The position numbers were made by a program, and so were the translations under genes. 25,734 bases of DNA from JBBDXI01 sp040902425 (GTDB taxonomy: Bacteria > Planctomycetota > Phycisphaerae > Phycisphaerales > UBA1924): the NCBI GenBank assembly GCA_040902425.1, contig JBBDXI010000057.1:1-25734 (forward strand), in the 5' to 3' direction. Shown here in pieces: positions 8,692 to 15,216 of this stretch (position 1 is the first letter of the stretch; the number at the start of each line of letters is the position of its first letter). The notes under the pieces are model-generated. The model ran no database searches, was not told the DNA's origin, and was given only the letters and a program-made list of their open reading frames with translations.

Positions 8692-9870
8692 TTAGCGGGC
8701 CGCGTGCTCCCGGGCGCGCGTGCGGAGGCGATCGATCTCCTTGCGGACCTCGGCGATGGCCGCGACCACGGGCGGGACCACCTTCCGCGTGCCGGTCTCC
8801 CGGCTCACGGGCGGGTGCCGGAGGACCTCCGGGCGCTCCACGCCCACATCCTCCGCGTCCTTCAGGGCCGCGTCCGCGGCGTCGAGCGCGCCCGTCGCCT
8901 CGCGGGCGCCCTCGTGATAGAGCGCGGTGGTCACCGCGCGCCCGCGGGCCCGGGCGCGGATGTCCAGCGCCGCCTCCGCCCGCGCCACGGCGTCGCGCGC
9001 CAGCCGGATGTGCCGCTCCGTGCGCTGCCGGGAGGCCTCCAGGTCGCCCGCCACCGTCCGCGTCGCCCGGCCCGAGGGCGGCGGCGCCGTGGCCGCGATC
9101 ACCTGCGCCACCGTCGCCGTGTCCACCCGCGCGACGCCCAGCGCGGCGGCGGTCTCGGCGCTCAGCTCGAGGCGCTCGAACCCGGCCTCGGTCTCGAAGG
9201 CCACCTGCTCCCACCGGCCGGACGGCGGCGCAGCGCCCACGGCGATCCGCCACGGCAGCGAGTCGTCGGGTGAGCCCGCCCAGGCAGCGCCCGCGGGCGA
9301 CGCCAGCACGGCCGCGAGGGCCGGGTCCGCGCTGCGATCCTTCAGCGCCAGCCACAGGGCCCCGGAGAGCTCGCGCCCCGTCCGCTCCCAGTTCGTCCCC
9401 GCGGGCGCGAGCCAGCGCAGCTCATCGACCGGCGAATGGCGGATCACCGTCCGCGGCGCGACGTGGCACGAGTGCGCCAGCACCCCGATGGCCAGCGCCC
9501 CCGCCCCCACGCCCCCGCCGCGCCCCGCGTGGATGAACCCGATCACCGGGACCCGGCTCGCCCGCACCGCCTGCCCGACCGTCCACACCAGGTCCGGGCG
9601 GGCCCGCTCGAACTCCAGCTCCAGCACCACCGACGTGAACCGCTCGCGCGGCGCCCGCTCCAGCTCCGCCGCGATCGCCGCGGCCATCGCGCCCGTCTCC
9701 AGATCGCCGATAACCCGGAGGTGCAGGATGCGGCTGGCGCGGGCGGGGGCCGGCGCGGCGGCGCGGGGGTCCCCCGGGGCGGGCGCGTGGGGCGTGGATG
9801 GGGGCGGCGCCGCCTGCCCGGCCACCGTCGCGAGGGCGAGAAGGGCGGCGAGCAGCGGGGCGGCGGGCAT
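8692..9870 (-). CDS. secreted ClpP/NfeD-fold protein lacking the nucleophile serine
   Basis: 392 aa. Residues 1-20 are a signal peptide, followed by a Pro/Ala linker to about 46. Residues 47-147 resemble the ClpP-like half of NfeD/SppA membrane proteases: ILHLRVIGDLETGAMAAAIA, VVLELEFERARPDLVW, VPVIGFIHAG, then VGAGALAIGVLAHSCHVAP. In NfeD that segment is normally SAG.yIa.aa..i.maP. Here the serine is Gly122, so catalysis is doubtful. The later LSAETAAALGVARVDTATVA matches the family's 'ltA.eA...Gla' segment. The C-terminal 120 residues are charged and helical. I chose ATG 9870; the frame stays open far upstream, but that extension looks non-coding. TATGCT sits six bases before the ATG. Confidence 0.78.
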   Translation of the reverse strand: MPAAPLLAALLALATVAGQAAPPPSTPHAPAPGDPRAAAPAPARASRILHLRVIGDLETGAMAAAIAAELERAPRERFTSVVLELEFERARPDLVWTVGQAVRASRVPVIGFIHAGRGGGVGAGALAIGVLAHSCHVAPRTVIRHSPVDELRWLAPAGTNWERTGRELSGALWLALKDRSADPALAAVLASPAGAAWAGSPDDSLPWRIAVGAAPPSGRWEQVAFETEAGFERLELSAETAAALGVARVDTATVAQVIAATAPPPSGRATRTVAGDLEASRQRTERHIRLARDAVARAEAALDIRARARGRAVTTALYHEGAREATGALDAADAALKDAEDVGVERPEVLRHPPVSRETGTRKVVPPVVAAIAEVRKEIDRLRTRAREHAAR

Positions 9871-9876
9871 CTCCCC

Positions 9877-9882
9877 AGCATA
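9877..9882 (-). promoter_or_regulatory. -10-like TATGCT, leaderless arrangement
   Basis: TATGCT on the minus strand is separated by six bases (GGGGAG) from ATG 9870. This spacing would place transcription start at or next to the start codon. Confidence 0.4.
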
Positions 9883-10053
9883 ACGGCGGCGCGGGGGGGT
9901 CAGCGTCGGCCCGGCAAGCCCCCGCGAGCCATCCCACGCGGGGCCCGCCCTCACAGGCGTCAAGGCTTCCGCGTCTCCCGCAGACGGACCGGCGCCTTGC
10001 GGCAAGTCGCCCGCGCCCGCGGCCGATACCGGACGCACAGGAGGGCTTCGGGC

Positions 10054-10347
10054 ATGACCTCTGAACGGACGATCAACCAGGTGCGGGCGATCCTGACCAA
10101 GCTGGACCGCTCGATCGACGAGGCGCGCGAGAAGCGCCGCCACGGCCCGGCCCCCGCGCCCCCGGCCTTCCCGGCGGCGGCCCCCGCGCCGGCCTTCCAG
10201 CCCGTGCCGGCGCCCGCGCCCGCCGCGGCGACCAACGGCGCTGCGCCCCACGTCAGCCCCGCGCCCGCCAACCCACCCTCGGCATTCGGGCGGGCCCAGC
10301 CCCTGCGCCCCCAGGCCACCAACGGACTCCGCTTCGGCGCCAACTGA
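10054..10347 (+). CDS. small Pro/Ala-rich protein
   Basis: 97 aa from ATG 10054, with a strong AGGAGG at 10039-10044. Residues 1-29 should form a charged helix (INQVRAILTKLDRSIDEARE). The rest is a Pro/Ala linker ending in LRPQATNGLRFGAN. There is no known domain and no signal peptide. It lies 10 nt ahead of the STAS gene, so the two are probably made together. The N-terminal helix could bind a partner with the rest as a flexible tail; that is inference. The good ribosome-binding site is the main evidence that it is real. Confidence 0.65.
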   Translation: MTSERTINQVRAILTKLDRSIDEAREKRRHGPAPAPPAFPAAAPAPAFQPVPAPAPAAATNGAAPHVSPAPANPPSAFGRAQPLRPQATNGLRFGAN

Positions 10348-10357
10348 TCGGGAACCC

Positions 10358-10852
10358 ATGTTCGGCAAGTTCCGTCGGCAGCCCGGCCAGCCCATCCCGG
10401 TGAAGTCCGCGGGGCCCCGCCCGCGCCTGCGCCTGCGGACCGACTTCGGCTTCGACCCCGATAAGGGCCCCTCGCGCTCCATGGCCACCTACGACCGCCT
10501 GGGCATGACCCTGGTGGCGACGCCGGTGGTGGGGACGCTCTCCGGCCCCGACGCCGCGGCCCTGGCCCGCGAGCTGGTCCGCCAGATCGAGGAGGCGGCC
10601 GCCGATGAGGAGACCCCCGCGGGCGTGCGCCACGTGGTGCTGGACCTCCAGAACGTGCAGTACATGGACAGCATGTGCGTGGGGGTGCTCGTGGAGCTGC
10701 TGACGACGCTGAAGGAGGCGGGCGGGCGGATCGCCCTGGTCAACGCCTCGACGAACATCGAGTACCTCTTCAAGCTGACCAGGCTGGACCGCGTGTTCCC
10801 GATCTGCCGCGACGTCATGAAGGCGATCGAGGTGGTGGAGCGGGAAGGCTGA
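10358..10852 (+). CDS. STAS-domain protein (anti-sigma-factor-antagonist-like)
   Basis: 164 aa. Residues 46-162 form a STAS domain: GMTLVATPVVGTLSGPDA, then VVLDLQNVQYMDSMCVGVLV (93-112), then GGRIALVNASTNIEYLFKLT and LDRVFPICRDVMKAIEVV. Ser105 in MDSMCVG occupies the site that is phosphorylated in SpoIIAA/RsbV-type regulators, so partner switching with an HPK-like kinase is plausible. The N-terminal 45 residues are basic and Pro-rich, unusual for a bare STAS protein. No kinase or sigma factor is adjacent, so the partner is unknown. ATG 10358 follows the small upstream gene by 10 nt. Confidence 0.88.
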   Translation: MFGKFRRQPGQPIPVKSAGPRPRLRLRTDFGFDPDKGPSRSMATYDRLGMTLVATPVVGTLSGPDAAALARELVRQIEEAAADEETPAGVRHVVLDLQNVQYMDSMCVGVLVELLTTLKEAGGRIALVNASTNIEYLFKLTRLDRVFPICRDVMKAIEVVEREG

Positions 10853-10934
10853 GCGGACGCGGACGCGGACGCGAACAGCGAACAGCGAACATGAACGAGG
10901 TCGATGACCGGCCCCGTTCCTGCTCGCTGTTCGC
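10853..10934. repeat. tandem 6/7-bp repeats with inverted partner between convergent genes
   Basis: Directly after the STAS stop come three GCGGAC units (10853-10870) and three GCGAACA units (10871-10891). GCTCGCTGTTCGC at 10922-10934 is complementary, with one mismatch, to GCGAACAGCGAAC within the array. The array can therefore fold into a stem between the STAS gene and the convergent dockerin gene, perhaps acting as a bidirectional terminator. No T-tract follows. Confidence 0.75.
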
Positions 10935-10955
10935 CGGCTGACCGGCCCTGCCGCT

Positions 10956-12704
10956 CTAGGGGCAGCCGGCGGCGTACTTGGTCAGGAAGCACCCGAAATC
11001 GGCGACGTTCAGGACCGGCGGCTGCGTGCTCCCGTCGCAGTTGGCGTAGGCCTCGCCCGCCGCGTAGCGGGTGAGGAAGCAGCCGAAGTCGGCCACGTTC
11101 AGCACCGGCGCCTGGGTGCTGTTGTCGCAGTTGGCGTAGCACGCCTGCCCCAGCGTCATCCGGATGAACGCCTGCGGCGTCCCAAACGCCGGACTCGTAT
11201 TCAGGTCCACGCCCGCCCCGTTTCGGAGCTGGACGACCCCGTAAAGGACTCCGCCGCTGGTCAGGAACCACCGGTCGTTCGCGTCGAACGCCGCCAGGGC
11301 GTTGTTCCCCCGCCCGATGAACGCGTCGTCGTCGAACTGGCCGTTCCCGTCCAGGTCCACCGGGTCCCCCTCGCGCATCAGCACCTGCGTCCCGTTCAGC
11401 ACCACCACCTCGTTCGCCCCGGGGTCCGCGCCGTCGGTGTTTCCGACCAGCAGCCAGTCCCCCGAGCCCGTCGCCGAGAACGACAGGAACGTGTCGCCCC
11501 AGTGCTCGCCCGACCCCGTCGTGATCGGGTCCCCGGTGCGGGCCACCACCACGCCGTTCTTCACGAACCAGTCCGGGGCCGCGGCCGTCGTGCCGCTGCT
11601 GTCCCGCCCGCGCGCGTACCAGTCGCCGTTGTTGAGCATGGTGGTCTGGAAGATGTCCCCCACCACGATCGCCGGGCTGCTCCCGGGGATCGCGCTTCCC
11701 TCGCGCAGCACGACCGTGCCGTCCGCGGGCGTCCCCACCACCAGCACGCCGTCGTCGGCGGTCGTCGCGTCGAGGATGCGCCCCTCGATGTAGTGGTGCT
11801 GCCCGTCGGGCGTCGTGTGGAACTCGCCGGACTCCAGCGCCGTCCAGTAGAAGCGCTCCCCCGGCGCGCCGAAGGCCCCGGCGCTCACCGTGGTGGTCAG
11901 GATGTCGGGGGTCGGCGTCCGCGTGCTGACCTGGTGGTAGCCCGCGCGGTTGTACGTCAGCACCGGCCGCAGCAGCGAGTAGATGTTCACCACGGTCGTG
12001 TCGTGCGAGCCGACCTGCCCGTTGTCGAGGAGGTGGACCGAGCCCACCGAGTTGCCCACCGCCTCGTCCCCCGTCCCGCCGGAGGCGGGGTTCTCGACCA
12101 GCCCGGTGTACAGGTCGCCCTGCTTGAAGGCGAGGGCCACGGTGTTGGCGGCGCGGTTCCACGTAACCACCCGCTGGCCGTCCGGGGAGCCCGTGCTGCC
12201 GGTCTGTGTCGTGCTGGCGCGGAAAGCAAACACCGCGTTGCCGGCGGTGTCGAAGCGCGGCAGCCCGCCGGCGGACCAGAACTCGAACCAGTCCCACGTG
12301 CCGGGGTCCTGGTCGTCCGAGCCCGCCTTGAACGGCGCGGGCCGCCCCTCGCTGAACGTGACCGGCACCGCCGGGCTCGTCCCCGCCACCGTTGCCACCA
12401 GCACCGTTCCGCTCGCGCCGGCGCCCCTCAGCATCACCACGTCGTTCTCGGAGTTGACGAGCGCCGCCTGCGTCCGCGCGGAGATAAGCCATGCCGAGCC
12501 GTCCGCGGCCACCGACAGCCCCTCGATCGCGCGGAACTCATACGGCGTGGGGTTGCCGTTGATGTCCACCGTTCCCGGCACCGTCGCCTTCGGGTGCCCC
12601 GGCTTCTTGCAGTAGATCACCTCCACCGGCCCCGCCAGCGCAGCGCTCCCCACCGCCAGGCCCGCCGACGCCGCCACCATCCACGCTCCGGTGCGATTCC
12701 ACAT
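10956..12704 (-). CDS. secreted protein with GC-type dockerin C-terminus
   Basis: 582 aa from ATG 12704, with AAAGGAG six bases upstream. Residues 1-24 are a signal peptide (MWNRTGAWMVAASAGLAVG...ALA). The body is not a family I can name. It has repeating strands with phrases such as VVLREGSAIPGSSPAIVVGD, VVARTGDPITTGSGEHWGDT and VLMREGDPVDLDGNG, which suggest a propeller-like repeat. Some begin a calcium-loop-like DLDGNGQFDDDAF. Residues 522-582 are two dockerin-type units, each with YANCD...PVLNVADFGCFL and ending in AAGCP, nearly the same as in the protein encoded at 4416-5657. It is probably exported and displayed through the same unknown receptor. Confidence 0.88.
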   Translation of the reverse strand: MWNRTGAWMVAASAGLAVGSAALAGPVEVIYCKKPGHPKATVPGTVDINGNPTPYEFRAIEGLSVAADGSAWLISARTQAALVNSENDVVMLRGAGASGTVLVATVAGTSPAVPVTFSEGRPAPFKAGSDDQDPGTWDWFEFWSAGGLPRFDTAGNAVFAFRASTTQTGSTGSPDGQRVVTWNRAANTVALAFKQGDLYTGLVENPASGGTGDEAVGNSVGSVHLLDNGQVGSHDTTVVNIYSLLRPVLTYNRAGYHQVSTRTPTPDILTTTVSAGAFGAPGERFYWTALESGEFHTTPDGQHHYIEGRILDATTADDGVLVVGTPADGTVVLREGSAIPGSSPAIVVGDIFQTTMLNNGDWYARGRDSSGTTAAAPDWFVKNGVVVARTGDPITTGSGEHWGDTFLSFSATGSGDWLLVGNTDGADPGANEVVVLNGTQVLMREGDPVDLDGNGQFDDDAFIGRGNNALAAFDANDRWFLTSGGVLYGVVQLRNGAGVDLNTSPAFGTPQAFIRMTLGQACYANCDNSTQAPVLNVADFGCFLTRYAAGEAYANCDGSTQPPVLNVADFGCFLTKYAAGCP

Positions 12705-12730
12705 CCCAGTCTCCTTTCGGCTTGGCCGCC

Positions 12731-12799
12731 AGGCCGGTCCGCCCCCGGCAGCGCCCGTGCTTGCCCATCTTCTCCCCGGCCGGCGGACGCAGCCGGCCT
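12731..12799 (-). promoter_or_regulatory. structured 5' leader of the dockerin gene
   Basis: On the minus-strand transcript, the segment copied from 12782-12799 (AGGCCG, five-base bulge, GTCCGCC) can pair with that copied from 12731-12743 (GGCGGACCGGCCT). This gives 13 bp enclosing about 38 nt and ends 27 nt before the start codon. It could be a cis-regulatory RNA or simply GC-rich folding. It lacks the conserved GACGCAAAGCC of c-di-GMP-I riboswitches. Confidence 0.4.
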
Positions 12800-12890
12800 G
12801 GATAGTCCCATCCGGACGGCGCTGCGCCGGGGTTGCGGCCGTCTCCCAAGTTGCCCCGGCCGTCACGACGGCCCCGGGTGAAGCCGGCAC

Positions 12891-12896
12891 TAGGAT
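12891..12896 (+). promoter_or_regulatory. -10-like TAGGAT, leaderless arrangement
   Basis: TAGGAT is followed by six bases (CACCGC) and then GTG 12903 of the BtuF-like gene. No Shine-Dalgarno is present. Confidence 0.4.
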
Positions 12897-12902
12897 CACC
12901 GC

Positions 12903-13814
12903 GTGACCCTCCCGCGGCTGCTCCTCCTCGCCCTGGCCGCGTGCCTCTCCATTGCCGCATGCGGGCGGGCACCCGGCGAGGCGCCGCCGCAAAACGGCAC
13001 GCCGGGCAGCGCCCCCGTCCCCCGCATCGTCACGCTCAGCCCGGCCCTCGCGGTCATCATCCGCGACCTCGGCCTCGCCGAGCGCATCGTCGGGCGCGAC
13101 GGCTTCGACATGGTGCTCGACCCCGCCGTCCCCGTCTGCGGCGACTACAACGGCATCGACTACGAGCGCCTCGCCCGCGTGAACCCCACCCACATCCTCA
13201 TGCAGTGGGGCGCCCGCGAACGCCCCCGCCGGCTCGAGGACATGGCCCGCCAGCGCGGGTGGATCATCCGCGATTTCAGCATCCTCAACCTCGACGAGAT
13301 CCCCGCGGCCACGCTCGATCTCGCGCAGCTCCTCGGCGTCGAGGAGCGCGGCCGGGCGCTCGCCGACGACATGCACGCCGCGTGGAAGCGCCGCCCCGGG
13401 GTCGAAAGCGCCGGCCGCATCCTCCTGCTCGGCTCGGCCTCGCCCCCGTCGGCCCTGGGGCCGGCGTCGTGGCACCACCAGATGCTCGAGCGGATCGGCG
13501 GCACGCCGGCGCTCCGCGAGGGCGGCGCCTTCGTCCGCCTCGACAGCGAGGATGTCCTCCGCCTCGCCCCGGATGCGATCATCCTCTTCTCCCCCGCCCC
13601 CGCCCGCACGTCGCACCGGGGCGTCGTGAAGGGGGCCGGGGCCCTCCCCGCCCTCGGCGGCCTGGCGCGCCTGGACATCCCCGCCATCCGCAATGGGCGC
13701 GTCGCGATGATCGACGATCCCCTGGGGCTCACGCCCAGCACCGCCATGATCGGCGTGGGAAACGGGCTTGCCGAGCTGCTCGCGGAGTGGGCAGCGACCG
13801 GGGAGGCTCGGTAG
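12903..13814 (+). CDS. ABC-transporter substrate-binding lipoprotein, BtuF/siderophore type
   Basis: 303 aa. The N-terminus is a lipoprotein signal with the lipobox SIAAC (Cys20); Cys14 in LAAC is a second possibility. The rest fits Peripla_BP_2: RIVTLSPALAVIIRDLGLAERIVGRDGF, then YERLARVNPTHILMQ, a long linker helix (about 135-165), and a second lobe with WHHQMLERIGGTPALREGG and LAPDAIILFSP. It should bind a cobalamin-, haem- or siderophore-type ligand in the periplasm. No permease or ATPase gene is adjacent, so it is an orphan here. The start is GTG 12903, without a leader or ribosome-binding site. Substrate cannot be predicted. Confidence 0.9.
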   Translation: MTLPRLLLLALAACLSIAACGRAPGEAPPQNGTPGSAPVPRIVTLSPALAVIIRDLGLAERIVGRDGFDMVLDPAVPVCGDYNGIDYERLARVNPTHILMQWGARERPRRLEDMARQRGWIIRDFSILNLDEIPAATLDLAQLLGVEERGRALADDMHAAWKRRPGVESAGRILLLGSASPPSALGPASWHHQMLERIGGTPALREGGAFVRLDSEDVLRLAPDAIILFSPAPARTSHRGVVKGAGALPALGGLARLDIPAIRNGRVAMIDDPLGLTPSTAMIGVGNGLAELLAEWAATGEAR

Positions 13815-13871
13815 GTCGCTAAACCGAGTCCTTGGACGTTCACCCGGTCTGATGGGGTCCGCGCCGCTGAT

Positions 13872-13899
13872 CGGCGTCCGGTCGCGGGACCCGACGCCG
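13872..13899 (+). terminator. strong hairpin after the BtuF-like gene
   Basis: CGGCGTC-C-GGTC pairs with GACC-C-GACGCCG around the loop GCGG. The stem is 11 bp with one C-C mismatch, centred about 70 nt downstream of the stop. It lacks a T-rich tail, so it may terminate inefficiently or need Rho. Confidence 0.45.
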
Positions 13900-13949
13900 T
13901 CTTGGCATGACGGAAAGGGGGCGGAGGCGCATCCGAGCGCCCGGCTCCT

Positions 13950-14026
13950 GGGTGGCCTGACGCTCCGTGGCAGGACCAGGTTCCCCATGCCCGCCGCGGA
14001 GCGTCGGGCCACCCGTCGGGCCACCC
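13950..14026. repeat. 18-bp inverted repeat with duplicated right arm
   Basis: The left arm GGGTGGCCTGACGCTCCG (13950-13967) is complementary to 13997-14014 with one G-T wobble, around a 29-nt loop. The right arm's last 12 bases, GTCGGGCCACCC, are repeated immediately at 14015-14026, allowing two alternative foldings. It lies about 80 nt before moxR. It could be a mobile palindromic element, a terminator or an attenuator. Confidence 0.75.
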
Positions 14027-14080
14027 GCGAACGCGGCCAAACCGGCGCCACGCCATCGGCGTAGCACCCACCCGCACCTG

Positions 14081-14086
14081 TATCCT
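14081..14086 (+). promoter_or_regulatory. candidate -10 of the moxR/bat operon
   Basis: TATCCT lies 17 nt before ATG 14104, with the ribosome-binding site GGAGG (14095-14099) in between. It would give a very short leader. There is no recognisable -35. Confidence 0.4.
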
Positions 14087-14103
14087 GCCCCTACGGAGGC
14101 CCC

Positions 14104-15090
14104 ATGCCGGACCTGCCCGCGAGCTCCCGCGAGATCGACCGCACCGCCGAGACCATCTCCCGCCTCATCGCCGAGGTGGAGCGGGTCGTCGTCGGTCAGC
14201 GGCACCTGGTCGAGCGCCTCGTCATCAGCCTGATCACCGGCGGCCACGTCCTCATCGAGGGCGTCCCCGGTCTCGCCAAGACGCTGACGGTGCACACGCT
14301 CGCCCACGCCATCAAGGCGAAGTTCAGCCGCATCCAGTTCACGCCGGACCTGCTCCCCGCCGACCTCGTCGGCACGCTCATCTACAACCCGCGCGTGGCG
14401 ACGTTCACGCCCCGCAAGGGCCCCGTCTTCGCCAACATCGTCCTCGCCGACGAGGTGAATCGCGCCCCGGCGAAGGTCCAGAGCGCCCTGCTCGAGGCCA
14501 TGCAGGAGCGGCGGGTCACAATCGGCGACACCACCTACGCCCTCGACGACCCCTTCCTGGTCCTCGCCACGCAGAACCCCATCGAGCAGGAGGGGACGTA
14601 CTCGCTCCCCGAGGCTCAGGTCGACCGCTTCATGTTCAAGCTGGTGGTCACCTACCCCAGCCGCGCCGAGGAGCGGGCCATCATCGACCGCATGGGCCAG
14701 AGCCGCCCCGAGACTCGGGTGGACAGCGTGATCGACCTCGACCAGGTCCGCGCCGCCCGCGCCCTGGTCGACCAGGTCCGCCTCGATGATCGCATCAAGG
14801 ACTACATCGTCGAGGTCGTCCGCGCCACGCGCAACCCCAGGGACCACGGCCTCGACCTCGCCCGCTTCGTCGAGTTCGGCGCCTCCCCCCGCGCCGGCAT
14901 CAACCTCGCCATCGCCGCCCGCGCCCACGCCCTCCTCCAGGGCCGCGCCTTCGTCACCCCCGCCGACGTCAAGGCCATCGGCCTCGACGTGATGCGCCAC
15001 CGAGTGATCGCCAGCTACGAGGCCCAGGCCGAGGAAATGTCCGCCGAGCAGATCGTCCAGAAGGTGTTCGACCATGTCCCCGTGCCCTGA
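14104..15090 (+). CDS. moxR: MoxR-family AAA+ ATPase
   Basis: 328 aa. Walker A is GVPGLAKT (53-60), Walker B IVLADEVNR (112-120, Asp116 and Glu117), and sensor 1 ATQNP (155-159). EAQVDRFMFKL (170-180) carries the Arg175 candidate finger, and a C-terminal lid domain with SPRAGINLAIAARAHALLQG follows. MoxR ATPases act as chaperones or activators of von Willebrand A domain proteins, several of which are encoded immediately downstream. The start is ATG 14104, with GGAGG four bases upstream. It is the first gene of the operon and separated from the next by a palindromic element, so its expression could differ from the rest. Confidence 0.96.
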   Translation: MPDLPASSREIDRTAETISRLIAEVERVVVGQRHLVERLVISLITGGHVLIEGVPGLAKTLTVHTLAHAIKAKFSRIQFTPDLLPADLVGTLIYNPRVATFTPRKGPVFANIVLADEVNRAPAKVQSALLEAMQERRVTIGDTTYALDDPFLVLATQNPIEQEGTYSLPEAQVDRFMFKLVVTYPSRAEERAIIDRMGQSRPETRVDSVIDLDQVRAARALVDQVRLDDRIKDYIVEVVRATRNPRDHGLDLARFVEFGASPRAGINLAIAARAHALLQGRAFVTPADVKAIGLDVMRHRVIASYEAQAEEMSAEQIVQKVFDHVPVP

Positions 15091-15091
15091 C

Positions 15092-15206
15092 ATTCACCGC
15101 GGAGGACGCGGAGAGCGCGGAGTGCATGCCTTGCTTGATCTTCTCCTCTTCTCACCTCTTCGCCTCTCCGGTTCTCTCCGCGTCCTCCGCGCTCTCCGCG
15201 GTGAAT
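15092..15206. repeat. large intergenic palindrome inside the moxR/bat operon
   Basis: Arms of 31 nt (15092-15122 and 15176-15206) match at 27 positions in inverted orientation. They begin ATTCACCGCGGAG and end CTCCGCGGTGAAT. Each arm contains three CGCGGAG units spaced by GA or AG, the spacers swapped between arms. The 53-nt interior is pyrimidine-rich (TTCTCCTCTTCTC). The element begins one base after the moxR stop and ends 10 bases before the DUF58 start, so it fills the junction. Confidence 0.9.
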
Positions 15207-15216
15207 CCTCCCAGCC

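Noticed and set aside
9871..10488. N-terminal extension of the ClpP-fold frame to 10488.
   Set aside because: It is antisense to the STAS and small-protein genes, and the signal peptide at ATG 9870 would be internal.
12705..12902. c-di-GMP-I (GEMM) riboswitch before the dockerin gene.
   Set aside because: A GGGCAAG stretch is present but the conserved GACGCAAAGCC and GAAA tetraloop are not.
10956..14051. Minus-strand frame open for 1031 codons, extending the dockerin gene far upstream.
   Set aside because: The part above 12704 runs antisense to the BtuF-like gene and lacks protein-like composition; a signal peptide and ribosome-binding site mark the true start at 12704.
13840..15093. Minus-strand frame of 417 codons opposite moxR.
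   Set aside because: Asp/Gly/Val-rich shadow of moxR without recognisable features.
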